Below are positions 7,942 to 20,783 of a DNA stretch of 64,000 nucleotides, piece after piece (the stretch's first letter is position 1; every line of letters starts with the position of its first letter). Source of the DNA: Oasisia sp. SBJ-2009 (Eukaryota; Annelida; Polychaeta; Sabellida; Siboglinidae); the NCBI GenBank assembly GCA_964017155.1, contig OZ024861.1:53024309-53088308 (forward strand), given 5' to 3'. The notes under the pieces are model-generated. The model worked only from the letters and a program-made list of their open reading frames with translations. It had not been told where the DNA came from and ran no database searches. A program made the translations under genes and the position numbers.

Positions 7942-9070
7942 GTAGACGGATGGGACTTTGTCGTTTTTCTCAGTTTTTCCGACGTATCACCCTGTTAAGG
8001 TCGCAAAATGCCTCGCTCGTCGTCTAATGATTTTATATTAGTGGTTCCTTATTACTCCCGCCGTTTACCCACCGGTCGACACGGCCCGGCACGGAACTTT
8101 GTTGAAACAGGTTTAAACAGGTATTCTCGTTTCCCCAACTGAAACAGGTTTAAACAGAAATTCTCGTTTCCCCAACTGATCCCCCGTAGACGGATCGGAC
8201 TTTGTCGTTTTCCTCGATTTTCCGAAAGTTGGCAAAATGACGCGCACGGCCATTGGGCTTCCTTGGGAGAGTCGTAGTTACTCCCCGTGCGCGACACACG
8301 CCCGAGAAGACCGACCGGCGCGTCGAACTTTGCCGTTTTTCTCGATTCGCAGAACTGATCCCCCGTAGACGGATCGGACTTTGTCGTTTTCCTCGATTTT
8401 CCGAAAGTTGGCCAAATGACGCGCACGGCCATTGCGTTTCCTCGAGAGGGTCGTAGTAACTCCTCGTGCGCGACACACGCCCAAGAAGACCGACCGGCGC
8501 GTCGAACTTTGCCGTTTTTCTCGATTCGCAGAACTGATCCCCCGTAGACGGATAGGACTTAGTCGTTTTTCTCGATTTGTTTCCAAAAGTTGGCAAAACG
8601 ACGCGCCCGGTCGGTCATTCGTCTATATGCACAGGTGATCTCTACCGCCGTCGAGTCCGTCTTTCCCGTCTCTCTCCCTCCGCCGGCCAGGGCCGGGCAG
8701 CGCCGATCAGTTAGCGGCGCTCGGCCGGGCTTCGGAATGCGACCGGAGGCAAGGCTTCGGCGCACACGACCGGGCCGGGCTTCGGCATGCGACCGGCGGC
8801 CGGGCTTCGGAACGCGACCAGGCTTCAGCGCACACGACTGGGCCAGGTTTCGGCACGCCGCTTGCTCAACTGATCCCCCGTAGACTGATTCGGACTTTGT
8901 CGTCGTTTTCATCGATTTCTCAAACTATCACCCTGTTAAGGTCGCCAAATGCCTCGTCACCTCATCTAGTTAGTGGTTCCTTATTACTCCCGCCGTTTAC
9001 CCGCCGGTCGGTACGGAATTCTGTTGAAAAGAATGTAGACAGACATTTACGCTTCCCCAACTGATCCCCC
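7942..9070 (+). repeat. Unit 9: A*-B-B-C-D
   Basis: Modules A* 7942-8185 (244 bp, with the 37-bp duplication), B 8186-8364, B 8365-8543, C 8544-8879 (336 type), D 8880-9070. C has the private change GGCTTCAGCGC. Confidence 0.95.
8104..8177 (+). repeat. 37-bp tandem duplication in A* modules
   Basis: The A tail from GAAACAGGTTTAAACAG to CCCCAACT is present twice. The first copy has the GGTATTC form and the second the GAAATTC form, the two alternative A tails of the array. Further copies start at 16261, 18337, 21864, 23915, 35331 and 38514. All seven also share GTCGCAAAATGCC and GGTCGACACGGCCCGG. Confidence 0.9.
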
Positions 9071-9989
9071 GTAGACGGATGGGACTTTGTCGTTTTTCTC
9101 AGTTTTTCCGACGTATCACCCTGTTAAGGTCGCCAAATGCCTCGCTCGTCGTCTAATGATTTTATATTAGTGGTTCCTTATTACTCCCGCCGTTTACCCA
9201 CCGGTCGGCACGGCACGGCACGGAACTTTGTTGAAACAGGTTTAAACAGGTATTCTCGTTTCCCCAACTGATCCCCCGTAGACGGATCGGACTTTGTCGT
9301 TTTCCTCGATTTTCCGAAAGTTGGCAAAATGACGCGCACGGCCATTGGGCTTCCTTGGGAGAGGCGTAGTTACTCCCCGTGCGCGACACACGCCCGAGAA
9401 GACCGACCGGCGCGTCGAACTTTGCCGTTTTTCTCGATTCGCAGAACTGATCCCCCGTAGACGGATAGGACTTAGTCGTTTTTCTCGATTTGTTTCCAAA
9501 AGTTGGCAAAACGACGCGCCCGGTCGGTCATTCGTCTACATGCACAAGTGATCTCTACCGTCGTCGAGTCCGTCTTTCCCGTCTCTCTCCCTCCGCGAAG
9601 GGCCGCGCCGGGCCGGGCCGCGCCGATCAGTTACCGGCGCTCGGCCGGGCTTCGGAACGCGACCGGAGGCAAGGCTTCGGCGCACACGACCGGGCCGGGC
9701 TTCGGCATGCGACAGGCGGCCGGGCTTCGGAACGCGACCAGGCTTCGGCGCACACGACTGGGCCAGGTTTCGGCACGCCGCTTGCTCAACTGATCCCCCG
9801 TAGACTGATTCGGACTTTGTCGTCGTTTTCATCGATTTCTCCAACTATCACCCTGTTAAGGTCGCCAAATGCCTCGACACCTCATCTAGCTAGTGGTTCC
9901 TTATTACTCCCGCCGTTTACCCACCGGTCGGCACGGAATTCTGTTGAAAAGAATGTAGACAGACATTTACGCTTCCCCAACTGATCCCC
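9071..9989 (+). repeat. Unit 10: A-B-C-D
   Basis: Modules A 9071-9277, B 9278-9456, C 9457-9799 (343 type), D 9800-9989. Same type as units 4 and 6. Confidence 0.95.
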
Positions 9990-10177
9990 GTAGACGGATG
10001 GGACTTTGTCGTTTTTCTCAGTTTTTCCGACGTATCACCCTGTTAAGGTCGCCAAATGCCTCGTCACCTCATCTAGTTAGTGGTTCCTTATTACTCCCGC
10101 CGTTTACCCGCCGGTCGGTACGGAATTCTGTTGAAAAGAATGTAGACAGACATTTACGCTTCCCCAACTGATCCCCC
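9990..10177 (+). repeat. Hybrid module A/D
   Basis: Third copy of the 3870-type hybrid; it again follows a unit with a 343-bp C. Confidence 0.92.
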
Positions 10178-11109
10178 GTAGACGGATGGGACTTTGTCGT
10201 TTTTCTCAGTTTTTCCGACGTATCACCCTGTTAAGGTCGCCAAATGCCTCGCTCGTCGTCTAATGATTTTATATTAGTGGTTCCTTATTACTCCCGCCGT
10301 TTACCCACCGGTCGGCACGGCACGGCACGGAACTTTGTTGAAACAGGTTTAAACAGAAATTCTCGTTTCCCCAACTGATCCCCCGTAGACGGATCGGACT
10401 TTGTCGTTTTCCTCGATTTTCCGAAAGTTGGCAAAATGACGCGCACGGCCATTGGGCTTCCTTGGGAGAGTCGTAGTTACTCCCCGTGCGCGACACACGC
10501 CCGAGAAGACCGACCGGCGCGTCGAACTTTGCCGTTTTTCTCGATTCGCAGAACTGATCCCCCGTAGACGGATAGGACTTAGTCGTTTTTCTCGATTTGT
10601 TTCCAAAAGTTGGCAAAACGACGCGCCCGGTCGGTCATTCGTCTACATGCACAAGTGATCTCTACCGTCGTCGAGTCCGTCTTTCCCGTCTCTCTCCCTC
10701 CGCCGGCCCGGGCCGGGCCGCGCCGGGCCGGGCCGGGCCGCGCCGATCAGTTACCGGCGGTCGGCCGGGCTTCGGAACGCGACCGGCGGCAAGGCTTCGG
10801 CGCACACGCCCGGGCCGGGCTTCGGCATGCGACCGGCGGCCGGGCTTCGGAACGCGACCAGGCTTCGGCGCACACGACCGGGCCAGGTTTCGGCACGCCG
10901 CTTGCTCAACTGATCCCCCGTAGACGGATCGGACTTTGTTGTCGTTTTCCTCGATTTCTCCAACTATCACCCTGTTAAGGTCGCCAAATGCCTCGTCACC
11001 TCACCTAGCTAGTGGTTCCTTATTACTCCCGCCGTTTACCCACCGGTCGGCACGGAATTCTGTTGAAAAGAATGTAGACAGACATTTACGCTTCCCCAAC
11101 TGATCCCCC
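10178..11109 (+). repeat. Unit 11: A-B-C-D
   Basis: Modules A 10178-10384, B 10385-10563, C 10564-10919, D 10920-11109. Copy of unit 1 at +10,177, including ACCGGCGGTCGG. Confidence 0.95.
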
Positions 11110-12035
11110 GTAGACGGATGGGACTTTGTCGTTTTTCTCAGTTTTTCCGACGTATCACCCTGTTAAGGTCGCCAAATGCCTCGCTCGTCGTCTAATGATT
11201 TTATATTAGTGGTTCCTTATTACTCCCGCCGTTTACCCACCGGTCGGCACGGCACGGCACGGAACTTTGTTGAAACAGGTTTAAACAGAAATTCTCGTTT
11301 CCCCAACTGATCCCCAGTAGACGGATCGGACTTTGTCGTTTTCCTCGATTTTCCGAAAGTTGGCAAAATGACGCGCACGGCCATTGGGCTTCCTTGGGAG
11401 AGTCGTAGTTACTCCCCGTGCGCGACACACGCCCGAGAAGACCGACCGGCGCGTCGAACTTTGCCGTTTTTCTCGATTCGCAGAACTGATCCCCCGTAAA
11501 CGGATAGGACTTAGACGTTTTTCTCGATTTGTTTCGAAAAGTTGGCAAAACGACGCGCCCGGTCGGTCATTCGTCTACATGCACAAATGATCTCTACCGT
11601 CGTCGAGTCCGTCTTTCCTGTCTCTCTCCCTCCGCCGGCCCGGGCCGGGCCGCGCCGGGCCGGGCCGCGCCGATCAGTTACCGGCGCTCGGCCGGGCTTC
11701 GGAACGCGACCGGCGGCAAGGCTTCGGCGCACACGCCCGGGCCGGGCTTCGGCATGCGACCGGCGGCCGGGCTTCGGAACGCGATCAGGCTTCGGCGCAC
11801 ACGACCGCGCCAGGTTTCGGCACGCCGCTTGCTCAACTGATCCCCCGTAGACGGATCGGACTTTGTCGTCGTTTTCATCGATTTCTCCAACTATCACCCT
11901 GTTAAGGTCGCCAAATGCCTCGTCACCTCATCTAGCTAGTGGTTCCTTATTACTCCCGCCGTTTACCCACCGGTCGGCACGGAATTCTGTTGAAAAGAAT
12001 GTAGACAGATATTTACGCTTCCCCAACTGATCCCC
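11110..12035 (+). repeat. Unit 12: A-B-C-D
   Basis: Modules A 11110-11316, B 11317-11495, C 11496-11846, D 11847-12035. Copy of unit 2. Confidence 0.95.
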
Positions 12036-13127
12036 GTAGACGGATGGGACTTTGTCGTTTTTCTCAGTTTTTCCGACGTATCACCCTGTTAAGGTCGCCA
12101 AATGCCTCGCTCGTCGTCTAATGATTTTATATTAGTGTTTCCTTATTACTCCCGCCGTTTACCCACCGGTCGGCACGGCACGGCACGGAACTTTGTTGAA
12201 ACAGGTTTAAACAGAAATTCTCCTTTCCCCAACTGATCCCCCGTAGACGGATCGGACTTTGTCGTTTTCCTCGATTTTCCGAAAGTTGGCAAAATGACGC
12301 GCACGGCCATTGCGTTTCCTCGAGAGGGTCGTAGTTACTCCTCGTGCGCGACACACGCCCGAGAAGACCGACCGGCGCGTCGAACTTTGCCGTTTTTCTC
12401 GATTCGCAGAACTTATCCCCCGCAGACGGATATGACTTAGTCGTTTTCCTCGATTTTCCGAAAGTTGGCCAAATGACGCGCACGGCCATTGCGTTTCCTC
12501 GAGAGGGTCGTAGTAACTCCTCGTGCGCGACACACGCCCAAGAAGACCGACCGGCGCGTCGAACTTTGCCGTTTTTCTCGATTCGCAGAACTGATCCCCC
12601 GTAGACGGATAGGACTTAGTCGTTTTTCTCGATTTGTTTCCAAAAGTTGGCAAAACGACGCGCCCGGTCGGTCATTCGTCTATATGCACAGGTGATCTCT
12701 ACCGCCGTCGAGTCCGTCTTTCCCGTCTCTCTCCCTCCGCCGGCCAGGGCCGGGCAGCGCCGATCAGTTACCGGCGCTCGGCCGGGCTTCGGAATGCGAC
12801 CGGAGGCAAGGCTTCGGCGCACACGACCGGGCCGGGCTTCGGCATGCGACCGGCGGCCGGGCTTCGGAACGCGACCAGGCTTCGGCGCACACGACTGGGC
12901 CAGGTTTCGGCACGCCGCTTGCTCAACTGATCCCCCGTAGACTGATTCGGACTTTGTCGTCGTTTTCATCGATTTCTCAAACTATCACCCTGTTAAGGTC
13001 GCCAAATGCCTCGTCACCTCATCTAGTTAGTGGTTCCTTATTACTCCCGCCGTTTACCCGCCGGTCGGTACGGAATTCTGTTGAAAAGAATGTAGACAGA
13101 CATTTACGCTTCCCCAACTGATCCCCC
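12036..13127 (+). repeat. Unit 13: A-B-B-C-D
   Basis: Modules A 12036-12242, B 12243-12421, B 12422-12600, C 12601-12936, D 12937-13127. Copy of unit 3. Confidence 0.95.
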
Positions 13128-14046
13128 GTAGACGGATGGGACTTTGTCGTTTTTCTCAGTTTTTCCGACGTATCACCCTGTTAAGGTCGCCAAATGCCTC
13201 GCTCGTCGTCTAATGATTTTATATTAGTGGTTCCTTATTACTCCCGCCGTTTACCCACCGGTCGGCACGGCACGGCACGGAACTTTGTTGAAACAGGTTT
13301 AAACAGGTATTCTCGTTTCCCCAACTAATCCCCCGTAGACGGATCGGACTTTGTCGTTTTCCTCGATTTTCCGAAAGTTGGCAAAATGACGCGCACGGCC
13401 ATTGGGCTTCCTTGGGAGAGGCGTAGTTACTCCCCGTGCGCGACACACGCCCGAGAAGACCGACCGGCGCGTCGAACTTTGCCGTTTTTCTCGATTCGCA
13501 GAACTGATCCCCCGTAGACGGATAGGACTTAGTCGTTTTTCTCGATTTGTTTCCAAAAGTTGGCAAAACGACGCGCCCGGTCGGTCATTCGTCTACATGC
13601 ACAAGTGATCTCTACCGTCGTCGAGTCCGTCTTTCCCGTCTCTCTCCCTCCGCGAAGGGCCGCGCCGGGCCGGGCCGCGCCGATCAGTTACCGGCGCTCG
13701 GCCGGGCTTCGGAACGCGACCGGAGGCAAGGCTTCGGCGCACACGACCGGGCCGGGCTTCGGCATGCGACAGGCGGCCGGGCTTCGGAACGCGACCAGGC
13801 TTCGGCGCACACGACTGGGCCAGGTTTCGGCACGCCGCTTGCTCAACTGATCCCCCGTAGACTGATTCGGACTTTGTCGTCGTTTTCATCGATTTCTCCA
13901 ACTATCACCCTGTTAAGGTCGCCAAATGCCTCGACACCTCATCTAGCTAGTGGTTCCTTATTACTCCCGCCGTTTACCCACCGGTCGGCACGGAATTCTG
14001 TTGAAAAGAATGTAGACAGACATTTACGCTTCCCCAACTGATCCCC
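13128..14046 (+). repeat. Unit 14: A-B-C-D
   Basis: Modules A 13128-13334, B 13335-13513, C 13514-13856, D 13857-14046. Copy of unit 4. Confidence 0.95.
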
Positions 14047-14234
14047 GTAGACGGATGGGACTTTGTCGTTTTTCTCAGTTTTTCCGACGTATCACCCTGT
14101 TAAGGTCGCCAAATGCCTCGTCACCTCATCTAGTTAGTGGTTCCTTATTACTCCCGCCGTTTACCCGCCGGTCGGTACGGAATTCTGTTGAAAAGAATGT
14201 AGACAGACATTTACGCTTCCCCAACTGATCCCCC
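14047..14234 (+). repeat. Hybrid module A/D
   Basis: 3870-type hybrid at +10,177. Confidence 0.92.
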
Positions 14235-15166
14235 GTAGACGGATGGGACTTTGTCGTTTTTCTCAGTTTTTCCGACGTATCACCCTGTTAAGGTCGCCAA
14301 ATGCCTCGCTCGTCGTCTAATGATTTTATATTAGTGGTTCCTTATTACTCCCGCCGTTTACCCACCGGTCGGCACGGCACGGCACGGAACTTTGTTGAAA
14401 CAGGTTTAAACAGAAATTCTCGTTTCCCCAACTGATCCCCCGTAGACGGATCGGACTTTGTCGTTTTCCTCGATTTTCCGAAAGTTGGCAAAATGACGCG
14501 CACGGCCATTGGGCTTCCTTGGGAGAGTCGTAGTTACTCCCCGTGCGCGACACACGCCCGAGAAGACCGACCGGCGCGTCGAACTTTGCCGTTTTTCTCG
14601 ATTCGCAGAACTGATCCCCCGTAGACGGATAGGACTTAGTCGTTTTTCTCGATTTGTTTCCAAAAGTTGGCAAAACGACGCGCCCGGTCGGTCATTCGTC
14701 TACATGCACAAGTGATCTCTACCGTCGTCGAGTCCGTCTTTCCCGTCTCTCTCCCTCCGCCGGCCCGGGCCGGGCCGCGCCGGGCCGGGCCGGGCCGCGC
14801 CGATCAGTTACCGGCGCTCGGCCGGGCTTCGGAACGCGACCGGCGGCAAGGCTTCGGCGCACACGCCCGGGCCGGGCTTCGGCATGCGACCGGCGGCCGG
14901 GCTTCGGAACGCGACCAGGCTTCGGCGCACACGACCGGGCCAGGTTTCGGCACGCCGCTTGCTCAACTGATCCTCCGTAGACGGATCGGACTTTGTTGTC
15001 GTTTTCCTCGATTTCTCCAACTATCACCCTGTTAAGGTCGCCAAATGCCTCGTCACCTCACCTAGTTAGTGGTTCCTTATTACTCCCGCCGTTTACCCGC
15101 CGGTCGGTACGGAATTCTGTTGAAAAGAATGTAGACAGACATTTACGCTTCCCCAACTGATCCCCC
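14235..15166 (+). repeat. Unit 15: A-B-C-D
   Basis: Modules A 14235-14441, B 14442-14620, C 14621-14976, D 14977-15166. Copy of unit 7 at +8,157, with the TGATCCTCCG joint. Confidence 0.95.
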
Positions 15167-16098
15167 GTAGACGGATGGGACTTTGTCGTTTTTCTCAGTT
15201 TTTCCGACGTATCACCCTGTTAAGGTCGCCAAATGCCTCGCTCGTCGTCTAATGATTTTATATTAGTGGTTCCTTATTACTCCCGCCGTTTACCCACCGG
15301 TCGGCACGGCACGGCACGGCACGGAACTTTGTTGAAACAGGTTTAAACAGGTATTCTCGTTTCCCCAACTGATCCCCCGTAGACGGATCGGACTTTGTCG
15401 TTTTCCTCGATTTTCCGAAAGTTGGCAAAATGACGCGCACGGCCATTGGGCTTCCTTGGGAGAGGCGTAGTTACTCCCCGTGCGCGACACACGCCCGAGA
15501 AGACCGACCGGCGCGTCGAACTTTGCCGTTTTTCTCGATTCGCAGAACTGATCCCCCGTAAACGGATAGGACTTAGACGTTTTTCTCGATTTGTTTCGAA
15601 AAGTTGGCAAAACGACGCGCCCGGTCGGTCATTCGTCTACATGCACAAGTGATCTCTACCGTCGTCGAGTCCGTCTTTCCCGTCTCTCTCCCTCCGCCGG
15701 CCCGGGCCGGGCCGCGCCGGGCCGGGCCGCGCCGATCAGTTACCGGCGCTCGGCCGGGCTTCGGAACGCGACCGGCGGCAAGGCTTCGGCGCACACGCCC
15801 GGGCCGGGCTTCGGCATGCGACCGGCGGCCGGGCTTCGGAACGCGACCAGGCTTCGGCGCACACGACCGGGCCAGGTTTCGGCACGCCGCTTGCTCAACT
15901 GATCCCCCGTAGACGGATCGGACTTTGTTGTCGTTTTCCTCGATTTCTCCAACTATCACCCTGTTAAGGTCGCCAAATGCCTCGTCACCTCATGTAGTTA
16001 GTGGTTCCTTATTACTCCCGTCGTTTACCCGCCGGTCGGTACGGAATTCTGTTGAAAAGAATGTAGACAGACATTTACGCTTCCCCAACTGATCCCCC
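15167..16098 (+). repeat. Unit 16: A-B-C-D
   Basis: Modules A 15167-15378 (extra CGGCA), B 15379-15557, C 15558-15908, D 15909-16098. Copy of unit 8. Confidence 0.95.
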
Positions 16099-17242
16099 GT
16101 AGACGGATGGGACTTTGTCGTTTTTCTCAGTTTTTCCGACGTATCACCCTGTTAAGGTCGCAAAATGCCTCGCTCGTCGTCTAATGATTTTATATTAGTG
16201 GTTCCTTATTACTCCCGCCGTTTACCCACCGGTCGACACGGCCCGGCACGGAACTTTGTTGAAACAGGTTTAAACAGGTATTCTCGTTTCCCCAACTGAA
16301 ACAGGTTTAAACAGAAATTCTCGTTTCCCCAACTGATCCCCCGTAGACGGATCGGACTTTGTCGTTTTCCTCGATTTTCCGAAAGTTGGCAAAATGACGC
16401 GCACGGCCATTGGGCTTCCTTGGGAGAGTCGTAGTTACTCCCCGTGCGCGACACACGCCCGAGAAGACCGACCGGCGCGTCGAACTTTGCCGTTTTTCTC
16501 GATTCGCAGAACTGATCCCCCGTAGACGGATCGGACTTTGTCGTTTTCCTCGATTTTCCGAAAGTTGGCAAAATGACGCGCACGGCCATTGCGTTTCCTC
16601 GAGAGGGTCGTAGTTACTCCTCGTGCGCGACACACGCCCGAGAAGACCGACCGGCACGTCGAACTTTGCCGTTTTTCTCGATTCGCAGAACTGATCCCCC
16701 GTAGACGGATTGGACTTAGACGTTTTTCTCGATTTGTTTCCAAAAGTTGGCAAAACGACGCGCCCGGTCGGTCATTCGTCTATATGCACAAGTGATCTCT
16801 ACCGCCGTCGAGTCCGTCTTTCCCGTCTCTCTCCCTCCGCCGGCCAGGGCCGGGCCGCGCCGGGCCGGGCCGCGCCGATCAGTTACCGGCGCTCGGCCGG
16901 GCTTCGGAACGCGACCGGAGGCAAGGCTTCGGCGCACACGACCGGGTCGGGCTTCGGCATGCGACCGGCGGCCGGGCTTCGGAACGCGACCAGGCTTCGG
17001 CGCACACGACTGGGCCAGGTTTCGGCACGCCGCTTGCTCAACTGATCCCCCGTAGACTGATTCGGACTTTGTCGTCGTTTTCATCGATTTCTCCAACTAT
17101 CACCCTGTTAAGGTCGCCAAATGCCTCGTCACCTCATCTAGCTAGTGTTTCCTTATTACTCCCGCCATTTACCCACCGGTCGGCACGGAATTCTGTTGAA
17201 AAGAATGTAGACAGACATTTACGCTTCCCCAACTGATCCCCC
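16099..17242 (+). repeat. Unit 17: A*-B-B-C-D
   Basis: Modules A* 16099-16342, B 16343-16521, B 16522-16700, C 16701-17051 (351 type, GGATTGGACTTAGACG), D 17052-17242. The left part copies unit 9; from about 16570 the sequence departs from it. Confidence 0.94.
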
Positions 17243-18174
17243 GTAGACGGATGGGACTTTGTCGTTTTTCTCAGTTTTTCCGACGTATCACCCTGTTAAG
17301 GTCGCCAAATGCCTCGCTCGTCGTCTAATGATTTTATATTAGTGGTTCCTTATTACTCCCGCCGTTTACCCACCGGTCGGCACGGCACGGCACGGAACTT
17401 TGTTGAAACAGGTTTAAACAGGTATTCTCGTTTCCCCAACTGATCCCCCGTAGACGGATCGGACTTTGTCGTTTTCCTCGATTTTCCGAAAGTTGGCAAA
17501 ATGACGCGCACGGCCATTGGGCTTCCTTGGGAGAGGCGTAGTTACTCCCCGTGCGCGACACACGCCCGAGAAGACCGACCGGCGCGTCGAACTTTGCCGT
17601 TTTTCTCGATTCGCAGAACTGATCCCCCGTAGACGGATAGGACTTAGTCGTTTTTCTCGATTTGTTTCCAAAAGTTGGCAAAACGACGCGCCCGGTCGGT
17701 CATTCGTCTACATGCACAAGTGATCTCTACCGTCGTCGAGTCCGTCTTTCCCGTCTCTCTCCCTCCGCCGGCCCGGGCCGGGCCGCGCCGGGCCTGGCCG
17801 GGCCGCGCCGATCAGTTACCGGCGCTCGGCCGGGCTTCGGAACGCGACCGGCGGCAAGGCTTCGGCGCACACGCCCGGGCCGGGCTTCGGCATGCGACCG
17901 GCGGCCGGGCTTCGGAACGCGACCAGGCTTCGGCGCACACGACCGGGCCAGGTTTCGGCACGCCGCTTGCTCAACTGATCCCCCGTAGACGGATCGGACT
18001 TTGTTGTCGTTTTCCTCGATTTCTCCAACTATCACCCTGTTAAGGTCGCCAAATGCCTCGTCACCTCATGTAGTTAGTGTTTCCTTATTACTCCCGCCGT
18101 TTACCCGCCGGTCGGTACGGAATTCTGTTGAAAAGAATGTAGACAGACATTTACGCTTCCCCAACTGATCCCCC
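17243..18174 (+). repeat. Unit 18: A-B-C-D
   Basis: Modules A 17243-17449 (AGGTATTC), B 17450-17628 (GAGAGGCG), C 17629-17984 (356 type with GGGCCTGGCC), D 17985-18174. Confidence 0.95.
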
Positions 18175-19687
18175 GTAGACGGATGGGACTTTGTCGTTTT
18201 TCTCAGTTTTTCCGACGTATCACCCTGTTAAGGTCGCAAAATGCCTCGCTCGTCGTCTAATGATTTTATATTAGTGGTTCCTTATTACTCCCGCCGTTTA
18301 CCCACCGGTCGACACGGCCCGGCACGGAACTTTGTTGAAACAGGTTTAAACAGGTATTCTCGTTTCCCCAACTGAAACAGGTTTAAACAGAAATTCTCGT
18401 TTCCCCAACTGATCCCCCGTAGACGGATCGGACTTTGTCGTTTTCCTCGATTTTCCGAAAGTTGGCAAAATGACGCGCACGGCCATTGGGCTTCCTTGGG
18501 AGAGTCGTAGTTACTCCCCGTGCGCGACACACGCCCGAGAAGACCGACCGGCGCGTCGAACTTTGCCGTTTTTCTCGATTCGCAGAACTGATCCCCCGTA
18601 GACGGATCGGACTTTGTCGTTTTCCTCGATTTTCCGAAAGTTGGCAAAATGACGCGCACGGCCATTGCGTTTCCTCGAGAGGGTCGTAGTTACTCCTCGT
18701 GCGCGACACACGCCCGAGAAGACCGACCGGCGCGTCGAACTTTGCCGTTTTTCTCGATTCGCAGAACTTATCCCCCGCAGACGGATATGACTTAGTCGTT
18801 TTCCTCGATTTTCCGAAAGTTGGCCAAATGACGCGCACGGCCATTGCGTTTCCTCGAGAGGGTCGTAGTTACTCCTCGTGCGCGACACACGCCCAAGAAG
18901 ACCGACCGGCGCGTCGAACTTTGCCGTTTTTCTCGATTCGCAGAACTGATCCCCCGTAGACGGATAGGACTTAGTCGTTTTTCTCGATTTGTTTCCAAAA
19001 GTTGGCAAAACGACGCGCCCGGTCGGTCATTCGTCTATATGCACAAGTGATCTCTACCGCCGTCGAGTCCGTCTTTCCCGTCTCTCTCCCTCCGCCGGCC
19101 AGGGCCGGGCCGCGCCGGGCCGGGCCGCGCCGATCAGTTACCGGCGCTCGGCCGGGCTTCGGAACGCGACCGGAGGCAAGGCTTCGGCGCACACGACCGG
19201 GTCGGGCTTCGGCATGCGACCGGCGGCCGGGCTTCGGAACGCGACCAGGCTTCGGCGCACACGACTGGGCCAGGTTTCGGCACGCCGCTTGCTCAACTGA
19301 TCCCCCGTAGACTGATTCGGACTTTGTCGTCGTTTTCATCGATTTCTCCAACTATCACCCTGTTAAGGTCGCCAAATGCCTCGTCACCTCATCTAGCTAG
19401 TGTTTCCTTATTACTCCCGCCATTTACCCACCGGTCGGCACGGAATTCTGTTGAAAAGAATGTAGACAGACATTTACGCTTCCCCAACTGATCCCCCGTA
19501 GACGGATCGGACTTTGGCGTCGTTTTCCTCTATTTCTCCAACTATCACCCTGTTAAGGTCGCCAAATGCCTCGTCACCTCATCTAGTTAGTGGTTCCTTA
19601 TTACTCCCGCCGTTTACCCGCCGGTCGGTACGGAATTCTGTTGAAAAGAATGTAGACAGACATTTACGCTTCCCCAACTGATCCCCC
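18175..19687 (+). repeat. Unit 19: A*-B-B-B-C-D-D
   Basis: Modules A* 18175-18418, B 18419-18597, B 18598-18776, B 18777-18955, C 18956-19306, D 19307-19497, D 19498-19687. This is the first doubled D from the left; the second D starts GGACTTTGGCGTCG and has CCTCTATTTC. Confidence 0.94.
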
Positions 19688-20783
19688 GTAGACGGATGGG
19701 ACTTTGTCGTTTTTCTCAGTTTTTCCGACGTATCACCCTGTTAAGGTCGCCAAATGCCTCGCTCGTCGTCTAATGATTTTATATTAGTGGTTCCTTATTA
19801 CTCCCGCCGTTTACCCACCGGTCGGCACGGCACGGCACGGAACTTTGTTGAAATAGGTTTAAACAGAAATTATCGTTTCCCCAACTGATCCCCGTAGACG
19901 GATCGGACTTTGTCGTTTTCCTCGATTTTCCGAAAGTTGGCAAAATGACGCGCACGGCCATTGGGCTTCCTCGGGAGAGTCGTAGTTACTCCCCGTGCGC
20001 GACACACGCCCGAGAACACCGACCGGCGCGTCGAACTTTGCCGTTTTTCTCGACTCGCAGAACTGATCCCCGCAAACGGATATGATTTAGTCGTTTTCCT
20101 CGAGTTTCCGAAAGTTGGCCATATGACGCGCACGGCCATTGCGTTTCCTCGAGAGGGTCGTAGTTACTCCCCGTGCGCGACACACGCCCGAGAAGACCGA
20201 CCGGCGCGTCGAACTTTGCCGTTTTTCTCGATTCGCAGAACTGATCCCCCGTAGACGGATAGGACTTAATCGTTTTTCTCGATTTGTTTCCAAAAGTTGG
20301 CAAAACGACGCGCCCGGTCGGTCATTCGTCTACATGCACAAGTGATCTCTACCGTCGTCGAGTCCGTCTTTCCCGTCTCTCTCCCTCCGCGAAGGGCCGC
20401 GCCGGGCCGGGCCGCGCCGATCAGTTACCGGCGCTCGGCCGGGCTTCGGAACGCGACCGGAGGCAAGGCTTCGGCGCACACGACCGGGCCGGGCTTCGGC
20501 ATGCGACAGGCGGCCGGGCTTCGGAACGCGACCAGGCTTCGGCGCACACGACTGGGCCAGGTTTCGGCACGCCGCTTGCTCAACTGATCCCCCGTAGACT
20601 GATTCGGACTTTGTCGTCGTTTTCATCGATTTCTCCAACTATCACCCTGTTAAGGTCGCCAAATGCCTCGACACCTCATCTAGCTAGTGGTTCCTTATTA
20701 CTCCCGCCGTTTACCCACCGGTCGGCACGGAATTCTGTTGAAAAGAATGTAGACAGACATTTACGCTTCCCCAACTAATCCCC
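19688..20783 (+). repeat. Unit 20: A-B-B-C-D
   Basis: Modules A 19688-19893 (GAAATAGG, ATTATCG), B 19894-20071, B 20072-20250 (GCAAACGGATATGATT), C 20251-20593 (343 type), D 20594-20783. The first B carries AGAACACCG, a change absent from its two copies downstream. Confidence 0.94.

Larger units (their letters stand above)
1..16569 (+). repeat. Large direct duplication, 10,177/8,157-bp offset
   Basis: 1-4525 recurs at 10178-14702, and about 6.08-8.41 kb recurs at 14.24-16.57 kb. The two offsets differ by 2,020 bp, the extra tandem copy present only on the left. First differences are at 4526 (TATATGC against TACATGC) and about 8413 (GGCCAAATG against GGCAAAATG). I saw no differences inside in the lines compared. 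Confidence 0.85.

Noticed and set aside
18300..18325. RNA polymerase I terminator (Sal box) at GGTCGACACGG in A* modules
   Set aside because: Only the GTCGAC core is shared with the mammalian element; it is a one-base variant of GGTCGGCACGG and limited to A*.
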